6,244 nucleotides of DNA from Actinomycetota bacterium (GTDB taxonomy: Bacteria > Actinomycetota > Humimicrobiia > Humimicrobiales > Humimicrobiaceae): NCBI GenBank assembly GCA_016783995.1, contig JADHVN010000081.1, positions 1 through 6,244 of the forward strand. Reading direction: 5' to 3'. The number at the start of each line of letters is the position of its first letter. The first letter of the stretch is position 1. Shown one piece after another: positions 1-5,922 of the stretch. The translations under genes and the position numbers were made by a program. Under the pieces are notes generated by a model. The model had not been told where the DNA came from. It did no database searches and saw nothing but the letters and a program-made list of their open reading frames with translations.

Positions 1-31
1 CACTTATTTTTTTTATATTATACCCATTCAT
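1..31 (-). CDS. 5' end of a gene cut by the left edge, possibly RtcB RNA ligase
   Basis: An ATG on the minus strand (31-29) opens a frame that runs off the window edge and reads MNGYNIKKIS. A ribosome site GGGGGTG (43-37) sits 5 nt upstream and can pair with the 16S tail with one G-U wobble. The start lies 84 nt after the stop of the archease gene on the same strand. Archease is the activator of the RNA ligase RtcB, the two genes are often adjacent, and RtcB proteins often begin with a similar short lysine- and isoleucine-rich stretch. RtcB is therefore the best guess, but ten residues cannot prove it. That a gene starts here is better supported than its identity. Confidence 0.4.
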   Translation of the reverse strand, partial: MNGYNIKKIS

Positions 32-42
32 AAAAACACCCC

Positions 43-132
43 CAATTAAACATCAGATATTATTTCTTCCGCTCCTACACACAAATTTTATTCTACCGAT
101 ATCCCTCTAACTCAATTAAACATCGAATATTA
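43..132. repeat. Short direct repeat at and after the archease stop codon
   Basis: The 12-mer CAATTAAACATC occurs at 43-54 and again at 113-124. With the next eight bases the two copies (43-62 and 113-132) agree at about 16-18 of 20 positions. The right copy encodes the conserved Asp-Val-stop end of archease. The left copy, read on the same strand, also ends in Asp-Val-stop but lacks an intact upstream frame. It may be a small local duplication of the gene end. Confidence 0.5.
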
Positions 133-583
133 CCTGCCCCGTCCACCTGCTGCTTGTTTCATCTTTTTTTACTTCTAACATATGATATGTTGGAGCTTTA
201 ATGGCAGTCATTATTTCATGCTTCTTCAAATTAATTTTCTCTCCCAAAATCTCTGCTTCCAGTATTTTTTTATCACATTTTTCATTAATTCTTCTTACTC
301 TAAATTTTGAAAATAACATCTTATCTACTTCATAAATATAAAGTAATTTTTCAAGCCATAGTATTAGTAAATCATCCAACCCAATATTACTCTTTCCCCT
401 TATAATAATATTTTTTTTATCAACCTGGACTATTTTTTGTAAATTACACATGATTGAAAACATTCCACTTGCCGCATTTTCAAATAACTCTTCCAAGTCA
501 TTCCCAAAAAATCTTATACCAATATCTGATGGGTGATCTACCTGTATAAATTTCCTATCTTGATTATTATTAATTTCTCTCAT
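116..583 (-). CDS. Archease family protein (RtcB ligase activator)
   Basis: This 155-residue protein belongs to the archease family, small cytoplasmic metal-binding proteins that help RtcB form its guanylate intermediate and so speed RNA ligation in tRNA splicing or repair. Family marks seen here are the N-terminal DHPSDIGI (residues 16-23, usual form DHTADI), the following helix with LEELFENAASGMF (30-42), the KAPTYHML stretch near residue 129, and the C-terminal VIFDV whose Asp is expected to bind metal. Length is slightly above the usual 140 or so because of a short polar N-terminal leader (MREINNNQDRK). The ATG is chosen because no other start precedes the conserved core; AAGGA lies very close to it. 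The gene is divergent from the hydrogenase operon and precedes a possible rtcB start. The DHPSD variant, with Pro-Ser for Thr-Ala, is mildly unusual. Confidence 0.88.
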   Translation of the reverse strand: MREINNNQDRKFIQVDHPSDIGIRFFGNDLEELFENAASGMFSIMCNLQKIVQVDKKNIIIRGKSNIGLDDLLILWLEKLLYIYEVDKMLFSKFRVRRINEKCDKKILEAEILGEKINLKKHEIMTAIKAPTYHMLEVKKDETSSRWTGQVIFDV

Positions 584-636
584 TTCCTTAATAGCTTATC
601 CCCTTTATTTACTTCTATTTTAATAAAAATTTACAA

Positions 637-650
637 ATTACTTAAGTAAT
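637..650. promoter_or_regulatory. 14-bp perfect palindrome, possible operator
   Basis: ATTACTTAAGTAAT is its own reverse complement over 14 bp. It lies about 54 nt before the archease start and about 180 nt before the hydrogenase promoter. Its half-site TACTTAA recurs at 697-703 and, inverted, at 756-762. The spacing and symmetry would suit a dimeric regulator, but no known consensus was matched and such AT-rich palindromes can arise by chance. Confidence 0.3.
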
Positions 651-827
651 CTACCTATTCCTCTAATAATCCTAGCAAAAACTACATTAGCTATTTTACT
701 TAAATATTTATCAAATATTGTTAAACTTTCAATCAATATAATTATATACATAAATTAAGTATAAATGTAATCCCCAAAGAAACTTTATGTTACCACTCTG
801 TAATATCGTAAACTAAAAAAATTCTTA

Positions 828-855
828 TTGAATTTAGTATTTTTATTGATATAAT
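828..855 (+). promoter_or_regulatory. Sigma-A-type promoter with extended -10 for the hydrogenase-MetVF operon
   Basis: A perfect -10 box TATAAT (850-855) is preceded by TG at 847-848, the extended -10 arrangement. TTGAAT at 828-833 is a fair -35 with a 16-nt spacer. Transcription would start near 862, giving a 5' leader of about 137 nt before the small-subunit ATG. It is the best promoter on the plus strand in this region and the only evident one for the five-gene operon. Confidence 0.6.
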
Positions 856-998
856 ATGTAACAAATTTGAAACTAAACCTGAATTTATTTAAATATGTCT
901 ACATTTCATTATTTATATAGCAATGACATTCAGTCTAATATTAATCAAAATATAACTGCTTCACTTAACAAATTTATAAATACTTACAAGGAGATAAT

Positions 999-1895
999 AT
1001 GAGCCCAAAAGAAAGTAAAAATGTTATCAAAGTAGTATACATTCAAGGAGCAGGGTGTACCGGATGCGCAACATCTACCTTATGTTCCCAGTATCCTTCT
1101 ATAAAGAATATTTTGCTCCAGGATATCATTCCAGGCCATAAGCTTGATGTTGTTTTTCACCCTGTTATTATGGCAGCTGCTGGTAATTTAGCAGTAGATA
1201 TACTGGATAAAATTTCAAAGGAAAAAGGATATGTTTTAATTGTTGATGGTGCTATTCCTACAAAAGATAATGGGATTTATTGTACTACTGGCGAAAAAGA
1301 TGGTAAAAGTATTACTATGCTTGAAGAACTGCTAAATTTATCACCAAATGCCTTAATGGTAATTGCACTTGGTACATGTGCTGCATTTGGAGGTATCTCA
1401 GCAGCCTCGCCCAATCCTTCTGACTCTTTAAGCGTTGATGACATTTTCCTAAAAAACAATATAAAAACACCTCTCATTAATATACCTGGTTGTCCGCCTC
1501 ATCCTGACTGGTTATTTGGAACAATAGAAGCAGTTTTAACTGATGGACTGGAAAATATTGAGCTGGATGATTTAAAAAGGCCTAAAACCTATTTTGGAAA
1601 ATTAATACACGAAAATTGCCCAAATAGAGCGTATTTTGATGAAGGCAAATTTGCAAAAAAATTTGGAGATGAGGGATGTTTATATGAATTAGGCTGTAAG
1701 GGTTCCATTACATACGCTGATTGCCCTATCCGGCACTGGAATGGAAAAGTTAACTGGGTTATTGGGAGTGGTGCTCCCTGTAATGGATGTACCCAACCAG
1801 AGTATCCTGATTTTGTCGGAGATTTTTACGAAAGAATTATTGATGTAGAAGTACCTGCCAATCAAAGAAAAACTACAATCCAAAATAAAAAATAG
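999..1895 (+). CDS. [NiFe]-hydrogenase small subunit, cytoplasmic type without Tat signal
   Basis: This is the electron-transfer subunit of a [NiFe]-hydrogenase, carrying three Fe-S clusters from the active site to a partner. Ligands seen: proximal [4Fe-4S] Cys20, Cys23 (GAGCTGC), Cys127 (GTCAAFGG) and Cys165 (PGCPPHPDW); distal [4Fe-4S] His204, Cys207, Cys227 and Cys233; medial cluster Cys242, Cys261 and Cys264 (APCNGC). The residue that is usually Pro in [3Fe-4S] enzymes is Val254; with no fourth Cys there, a [3Fe-4S] centre is expected. The sequence resembles group 1 small subunits, yet it begins only 19 residues before the first cluster Cys, with no twin-arginine signal and no C-terminal membrane helix, so it should stay in the cytoplasm. 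AAGGAG (988-993) 5 nt before the ATG fixes the start. The gene leads the operon, 12 nt before the large subunit. The exact hydrogenase subgroup cannot be assigned by eye. Confidence 0.95.
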   Translation: MSPKESKNVIKVVYIQGAGCTGCATSTLCSQYPSIKNILLQDIIPGHKLDVVFHPVIMAAAGNLAVDILDKISKEKGYVLIVDGAIPTKDNGIYCTTGEKDGKSITMLEELLNLSPNALMVIALGTCAAFGGISAASPNPSDSLSVDDIFLKNNIKTPLINIPGCPPHPDWLFGTIEAVLTDGLENIELDDLKRPKTYFGKLIHENCPNRAYFDEGKFAKKFGDEGCLYELGCKGSITYADCPIRHWNGKVNWVIGSGAPCNGCTQPEYPDFVGDFYERIIDVEVPANQRKTTIQNKK

Positions 1896-1907
1896 GAAGG
1901 TGAGAAA

Positions 1908-3458
1908 GTGAAAAAAATAGTCATACATCCAATTACCAGAATAGAAGGACATTTAAAAGTTGAAGCAACCGTTGATAATGGAGAAGTAAAAGATGCCAAT
2001 ATGAGTGGTACTCTTTTTAGGGGAATAGAGACAATATTAAAAGGAAGAGATCCCAGAGATGCAGTAATGATTTCACAGAGAATTTGCGGAGTTTGCCCTG
2101 AACCCCATGCTATAGCTTCTGTATCAGCATTAGAAGATTGCTGCCAGCTTAGTGATAGTATTCCATTAAATGGAATCCTTCTCAGAAATATTATTCAAGG
2201 TACAAGAACCATAGCTGATCATATCTTACATTTTTACATTTTAAGCGGGCTGGACTATGTAGATGTTGCAAAAGCATTGGAATATGAAGGGAAAAATGAA
2301 GATTTAAATATCCTAAAAAATTTTCTTCAGCAGGGTTTCTCAAAACCATTTTTACCAAGAAGTGAAATAGATTTTAAATTTGACAGTAAAACTGCAAGTG
2401 AAGTAGCAGGACACTATTTGAAGGCTTTAGATATCTATAGAAAAGCACAGGAAGCAGCTTCAATCTTTGGTGGTAAGTGGCCTCATGACAGTGCAATTGT
2501 AGGAGGAGGCGTATCTGGTCAAGTAACACAAGATAAAATTTATAATTATTTCTGGAGATTAGATGAGATCATTGGCTTTGTTAAAAATTACTATCTACCT
2601 GATGTAATTGCAGTAGCAAAAGCTTACAGTGAATACCTTGAAATCGGAAAAGGATGTCAGAATCTACTATCATACCCATCATATAAAATGAAATCTGATG
2701 GTACCGCAAGCGGATCTCTCCTTGCAGAAGGAATTGTAAATAACATAGATAAATACAATTCATTAAATATTGAAAAAATTACAGAGGATGTAACCCATAG
2801 CTGGTACGAGGATTCCGAACCTGTAAATCCTAGTGTTGGAATAACAGAACCAAAAGCTAATAAAACTCAGGGTTACTCCTGGATAAAATCTCCAAGATAT
2901 GAAAGTAATGTTTATGAAGTTGGTCCATTAGCATCACTTCTTACAACTTATTTAAGCAAAGATAATCAATTTATAAAAGATACTGTTGACTCTTCACTGT
3001 CAGAGATTAATGGAAAAATCTCAAATCTTTATTCAGTAATGGGAAGACACCTTTCAAGGGCAGTAGTTGCATATATAATAGGTAGTAATCTAAAAAGCTG
3101 GGCTCAGGATATAAAAGTTGGAGAACCTCTTTCAGTAAAATATTCAGCACCAATGGAAGGATCAGGAATTGGTCTTTGTGCAGCACCTCGTGGCGCTCTT
3201 GGCCACTGGCTAAGTGTTAAAGAAGGTAGAATATCAAATTATCAAGTAATAACACCAACAGCATGGAATGCATCCCCAAAAGACAAAGATGGAAATCCAG
3301 GCCCTTATGAACAAGCATTAATCGGGCTAAAGATTAAAGAAAGTGATTGTCCGGTAGAAATACTGAGAGTTATTAGAAGTTTTGATCCATGTACCGCATG
3401 TGCAGTACATTTAATAACACCAAAAGGAAACTTACTTGGAAAATATAGGATTGTTTAA
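1908..3458 (+). CDS. [NiFe]-hydrogenase large (catalytic) subunit
   Basis: This 516-residue subunit holds the Ni-Fe(CN)2(CO) site that splits or makes H2. Both metal-binding motifs are complete: RICGVCPEPHA near the N-terminus (Cys60, Cys63, His67) and DPCTACAVH near the C-terminus (Cys495, Cys498, His501). ITRIEGH (residues 9-15) and the APRGALGHW segment are also typical. After His501 there is a 15-residue tail (LITPKGNLLGKYRIV), the extension that a specific endopeptidase removes once nickel is in place; such a protease is the last gene of the operon. It starts with GTG at 1908, supported by AAGGTGAG (1897-1904). Length is in the range of uptake-type enzymes. No sign of damage. The pairing with MetV and MetF downstream suggests a redox role in one-carbon reduction rather than a respiratory membrane enzyme. 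Confidence 0.96.
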   Translation: MKKIVIHPITRIEGHLKVEATVDNGEVKDANMSGTLFRGIETILKGRDPRDAVMISQRICGVCPEPHAIASVSALEDCCQLSDSIPLNGILLRNIIQGTRTIADHILHFYILSGLDYVDVAKALEYEGKNEDLNILKNFLQQGFSKPFLPRSEIDFKFDSKTASEVAGHYLKALDIYRKAQEAASIFGGKWPHDSAIVGGGVSGQVTQDKIYNYFWRLDEIIGFVKNYYLPDVIAVAKAYSEYLEIGKGCQNLLSYPSYKMKSDGTASGSLLAEGIVNNIDKYNSLNIEKITEDVTHSWYEDSEPVNPSVGITEPKANKTQGYSWIKSPRYESNVYEVGPLASLLTTYLSKDNQFIKDTVDSSLSEINGKISNLYSVMGRHLSRAVVAYIIGSNLKSWAQDIKVGEPLSVKYSAPMEGSGIGLCAAPRGALGHWLSVKEGRISNYQVITPTAWNASPKDKDGNPGPYEQALIGLKIKESDCPVEILRVIRSFDPCTACAVHLITPKGNLLGKYRIV

Positions 3459-3483
3459 TAAAAATTATATTATTTATTTTGTT

Positions 3484-3489
3484 AGGAGG
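3484..3489 (+). promoter_or_regulatory. Ribosome site that fixes the metV start
   Basis: AGGAGG lies 4 nt before the ATG at 3494. A TTG at 3479 in the same frame would also open the gene, but it precedes this site, so translation cannot plausibly start there. The protein is therefore five residues shorter than the longest open frame. Confidence 0.75.
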
Positions 3490-3493
3490 CCTT

Positions 3494-4168
3494 ATGATAT
3501 TAACTGAACAGAAGCCGGTAGAAGAAATACTCGAGAGATTAAATGGTGAAAATAAGATCTTCATTTTAAACTGCGGAGGTTGTCCAGAAGGTGCTGATAC
3601 TGGTGGAATTAAAGTAATAAACAACCTAAAAGAAGAACTTGAAAAAAAGGGAAAGAAAATAACAGGGTCTGTATCAATAGATTTTCTATGTCAGAAAGCA
3701 CTACTGAGGTCAAGGCTGAGAACTAGAAGAAAAGAAATAGAAGAATCTGACTCTATACTGGTTCTATCCTGCGGGCTGGGTGTCCAGACATCAGCTACAG
3801 TCATCAGTAAAATATGTCATCCTGCTTTAAATACAATAACATTTGGTGGTATTACTGGGATGTGGCAGGGAACAGAAAGATGTGCTACATGTGGTGATTG
3901 TGTACTGGATTATACTGGAGGTATCTGCCCCTATACAGCCTGTCCAAAAGAGCTACTAAATTTAGGTTGTGCAGGTCAAAGTAATGGAAAATGTGAAACT
4001 GATCTTGAAAGAGACTGCGGTTGGGAGCTTATATACAATCGTCTTAAATCTATAGGACAACTAGATAAATTGAAGGAATTTATTCCACCTAGAGACTATA
4101 GCAAGATGCTTCCATCAGCTAAATTAAGAAAAACTAATTTATGGGCATTAGATGAGGAGGCAGTATGA
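3494..4168 (+). CDS. metV: MetV, cysteine-rich partner subunit of methylenetetrahydrofolate reductase
   Basis: This 224-residue protein matches the MTHFR C-terminal (MetV) family, the non-flavin partner of MetF in acetogen-type methylene-THF reductases, where it binds metal and is thought to pass electrons to MetF. It has 13 cysteines. Key stretches are NCGGCPEG (Cys27, Cys30), DFLC (Cys66), LSCGLGVQTSA (Cys93), ERCATCGDC (Cys130, 133, 136), TGGICPYTAC (Cys145, 150), GCAGQSNGKC (Cys159, 167) and DCGW (Cys175). The usual LLNGPCGG element is changed to LLNLGCAG, though its cysteine remains. Whether all clusters are Fe-S or one site is zinc cannot be told from sequence. It lies 35 nt after the large subunit and overlaps metF by 4 nt, so the two proteins are probably made in equal amounts. 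Its place directly after the hydrogenase suggests that it receives electrons from the small subunit. Confidence 0.9.
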   Translation: MILTEQKPVEEILERLNGENKIFILNCGGCPEGADTGGIKVINNLKEELEKKGKKITGSVSIDFLCQKALLRSRLRTRRKEIEESDSILVLSCGLGVQTSATVISKICHPALNTITFGGITGMWQGTERCATCGDCVLDYTGGICPYTACPKELLNLGCAGQSNGKCETDLERDCGWELIYNRLKSIGQLDKLKEFIPPRDYSKMLPSAKLRKTNLWALDEEAV

Positions 4169-5094
4169 CCACTGAAACAATAAACAATAATAATTCAACA
4201 AAATTACAATCTAATCTTAAAGACGCAATAGAAAAGAAAAAATTTGCAATAACATGTGAGATTGGTCCGCCTAAAGGCGCAGATGATAAAGAAATAAGAG
4301 AAACAGGAGAAATACTGAGGGGATTGGCAGATGGGATAAACGTTACTGACCTGCAAAGTTCAGTCATGAGACTTGGATCACTAACTACATGTCATATCTT
4401 AAAAGAAATGGGGCTTGACCCTATTTTTCAACTAACCTGTAGAGATAGAAACAGGTTAGCACTTCAATCAGATCTGCTAAGTGCGTATGTTATGGGAATA
4501 AGAAATGTCCTAGCCCTTACCGGTGATTACACAACTACCGGCGATGATCCTCAATCAAAACCTGTATTTGACCTGGATTCTGTTCAGCTTCTCTGGACAA
4601 TTAAGAAGCTTGAAGAAGGTTATGATATAGCAGGAAAAGAACTTACAGTAAAACCTTCTTTCTTTAAGGGTGCAGTTGTAAATCCTGGCGCAGATACTGA
4701 GGCATCTTATGAGCTGCAAATTGCAAAGATGCAGAAAAAAATTGATCAGGGAGCACAATTTTTCCAGACTCAAGCTGTCTTTGATGCTGATGTTTTCGAA
4801 AGATTCATGGAAAGAATTTCAAAAATGAATATGAATGTGCCTGTTCTTATAGGAATCATACTTCTAAAATCACATAAAATGGCTAACTATATGAATAAAT
4901 TTGTTCCTGGCGTATTTGTTCCTGAGCCAATTATAAAAAAGATGGAAGAAACAGAAGATAAGGTATCCATGTGCCTGGAAATTGCCGCTGAACTTATAAA
5001 TAAAGTTAAACCAATTTGTGCAGGGGCACACATCCAAGCACTCGGATGGGAGAGACATGTCCCTACTCTTATAAAAAAACTTGATCTAAGCTAA
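4165..5094 (+). CDS. metF: MetF, 5,10-methylenetetrahydrofolate reductase
   Basis: MetF reduces 5,10-methylene-THF to 5-methyl-THF on a bound flavin in a TIM barrel; in acetogens this is a step of the methyl branch, and elsewhere it feeds methionine synthesis. Seen in its 309 residues: TCEIGPPKG with catalytic-type Glu32, NVTDLQSSVMRLGS (59-72), LTCRDRNR (90-97), ALTGD with Asp121 (position and context match Asp120 of the E. coli enzyme), GAQFFQTQ with Gln203, and the late LLKSHKMANYMN and VPGVFVPE blocks. There is no NAD(P)H-binding add-on domain. The N-terminus has a short Asn-rich stretch (residues 7-10). It starts at 4165 within ATGA, overlapping the metV stop, with GAGGAGG (4154-4160) ahead. 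Its association with MetV and a hydrogenase points to H2-derived electrons rather than NADH as donor; that is inference. Confidence 0.94.
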   Translation: MTTETINNNNSTKLQSNLKDAIEKKKFAITCEIGPPKGADDKEIRETGEILRGLADGINVTDLQSSVMRLGSLTTCHILKEMGLDPIFQLTCRDRNRLALQSDLLSAYVMGIRNVLALTGDYTTTGDDPQSKPVFDLDSVQLLWTIKKLEEGYDIAGKELTVKPSFFKGAVVNPGADTEASYELQIAKMQKKIDQGAQFFQTQAVFDADVFERFMERISKMNMNVPVLIGIILLKSHKMANYMNKFVPGVFVPEPIIKKMEETEDKVSMCLEIAAELINKVKPICAGAHIQALGWERHVPTLIKKLDLS

Positions 5095-5637
5095 ATGACA
5101 AAACCAGCAGACATTAAAACTGTTATCCTCGGTATCGGTAATATACTCCTGGGAGACGAAGGTATAGGAATTCATGTTATAAAAAGAATAAAAAAAATAA
5201 CTCTTGCAGATAGTGTTGAAGTAATTGACGGAGCAACTGCTGGTTTTGGACTACTCCCAATTTTTAAAACCTATCAAAACAGTAAATTTATAATTGTTGA
5301 TGCATTAAAGGTATCTTCTCCTGACAATCAAAACAATAAATCAGAAAACATAGGATACGAAAAAGGAGGTATCTATAAAATCCCCTTAACTGATATCTAC
5401 GACCTTTGTAGTTCCAATTACCTAAAATATGGCTTTACATCTCTTCATCAAACTGGACTTATTGATGTCTTGAGCTTATTCCATGCTACTTATAAAACTA
5501 AAATTACAGGATATATAATCGGAGTCAATATCTTTGATAGCAAAAAAGACAGCGCCGTCTCATTTTCAATGAATTTATCACCCCAAATAGAAAAGAAAGT
5601 CCCAGAAATTATAAAAATTGTAAAAAAACTAATATAA
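5095..5637 (+). CDS. [NiFe]-hydrogenase maturation endopeptidase (HycI/HybD family)
   Basis: This 180-residue protease removes the C-terminal tail of the hydrogenase large subunit after nickel insertion. The family's nickel-probing residues are present: Glu22 in GIGNILLGDEGIG, Asp69 in FIIVDALK, and His118 in SLHQTGL, corresponding to Glu16, Asp62 and His93 of HybD. VIDGATAGFGLLP (43-55) is also typical. The start codon directly abuts the metF stop (TAAATG) and no ribosome site is evident, so translation probably restarts after metF, giving low-level output suited to a maturation factor. Its likely substrate is the large subunit at 1908-3458, whose tail begins after His501. A loop around residues 74-90 is Asn/Lys-rich and looks like an insertion. 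The pleiotropic hyp maturation genes are not in the window. Confidence 0.93.
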   Translation: MTKPADIKTVILGIGNILLGDEGIGIHVIKRIKKITLADSVEVIDGATAGFGLLPIFKTYQNSKFIIVDALKVSSPDNQNNKSENIGYEKGGIYKIPLTDIYDLCSSNYLKYGFTSLHQTGLIDVLSLFHATYKTKITGYIIGVNIFDSKKDSAVSFSMNLSPQIEKKVPEIIKIVKKLI

Positions 5638-5642
5638 AATCA

Positions 5643-5855
5643 TTAATCAATTGTTACTCTTTCCCAATCATCGTTTATTTTCTTATCCTCATTTCTTGTT
5701 GCTTTGTATCCTTCTATTAAAAGGCTGTCTAATTCTTTCTTTTTTATCATTTCTATTTTTTCTTTCAATGCAGCTGCAATAAATTGACTTTTATTAGGAA
5801 TATCTTCTATTTCTTTGATTATTTCATCAGGTATAGTAACATTTAACCTCTTCAT
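5643..5855 (-). CDS. Ribbon-helix-helix antitoxin-like protein
   Basis: This 70-residue protein begins KRLNVTIPDEIIKEIE, the strand-then-helix pattern of ribbon-helix-helix (CopG/MazE-like) DNA-binding proteins, followed by NKSQFIAAALKEKI as the second helix. The rest is a charged tail (EGYKATRNEDKK...DDWERV) like the toxin-binding tails of small type II antitoxins. A GTG at 5864 lies inside the ribosome site GAGGTGG (5867-5861), so the ATG at 5855 is the better start, with 5-nt spacing. It converges with the hydrogenase protease gene with only 5 nt between stop codons. No toxin gene follows it, so it is either an orphan antitoxin or an autonomous small regulator. Confidence 0.75.
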   Translation of the reverse strand: MKRLNVTIPDEIIKEIEDIPNKSQFIAAALKEKIEMIKKKELDSLLIEGYKATRNEDKKINDDWERVTID

Positions 5856-5860
5856 GCTTA

Positions 5861-5867
5861 CCACCTC
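5861..5867 (-). promoter_or_regulatory. Ribosome site that fixes the RHH gene start
   Basis: GAGGTGG on the minus strand (5867-5861) lies 5 nt before ATG 5855. It contains the in-frame GTG at 5864-5862, which therefore cannot be the real start and would add three residues wrongly. Confidence 0.7.
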
Positions 5868-5875
5868 GTGTATTA

Positions 5876-5904
5876 TTTATACATCATTTTATGCGTATTG
5901 TTAA
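5876..5904 (-). promoter_or_regulatory. Sigma-A-type promoter for the RHH gene
   Basis: On the minus strand TTAACA (5904-5899) and TATAAA (5881-5876) each match the consensus at five of six positions, with a 17-nt spacer. A start near 5869 would place the ribosome site right at the 5' end of the message, with a leader of about 14 nt. It suggests that the RHH gene is expressed apart from the DUF433 gene upstream. Confidence 0.5.
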
Positions 5905-5922
5905 TAATGATAGGGTGTTTTA

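Larger units (their letters stand above)
584..998. other. Divergent non-coding control region
   Basis: This 415-nt AT-rich stretch separates the archease gene (minus) from the hydrogenase operon (plus), and I see no convincing gene in it. It holds one good plus-strand promoter (828-855), a perfect 14-bp palindrome (637-650), further TACTTAA copies (697-703 plus, 756-762 minus), and an operon leader of roughly 137 nt. A TATAAT on the minus strand (746-741) could serve the archease gene, but its -35 is poor. In the leader, CTGAAT (879-884) and ATTCAG (928-933) could pair around an AT-rich loop; no known riboswitch was recognised. Confidence 0.7.

Noticed and set aside
718..971. TTGTTAA (718-724) and TTAACAA (965-971) look like half-sites of the redox repressor Rex
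   Set aside because: Neither has a matching second half at the right spacing, and such 7-mers are expected by chance in this AT-rich region.
1689..1952. Minus-strand open frame of 87 codons over the end of the small-subunit gene
   Set aside because: It lies opposite a well-supported gene, shows no family motifs, and has no credible ribosome site; it is an antisense shadow. The same holds for the minus-strand frames at 1277-1477, 2581-2763, 3373-3624, 4134-4367, 4555-4773 and 4870-5058.
3479..3493. TTG start adding five residues (MLGGL) to MetV
   Set aside because: The strong AGGAGG lies after this TTG and just ahead of the ATG at 3494.
5095..5637. A protease for a hydrogenase encoded elsewhere
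   Set aside because: The large subunit in the same operon has the complete cleavable tail after His501, so a local substrate is the simpler explanation.
5620..5665. Possible bidirectional terminator between the protease and RHH genes
   Set aside because: Only 5 nt separate the stop codons, and no GC-containing stem with a T run is present; the AATTG/CAATT pairing is too short to call.
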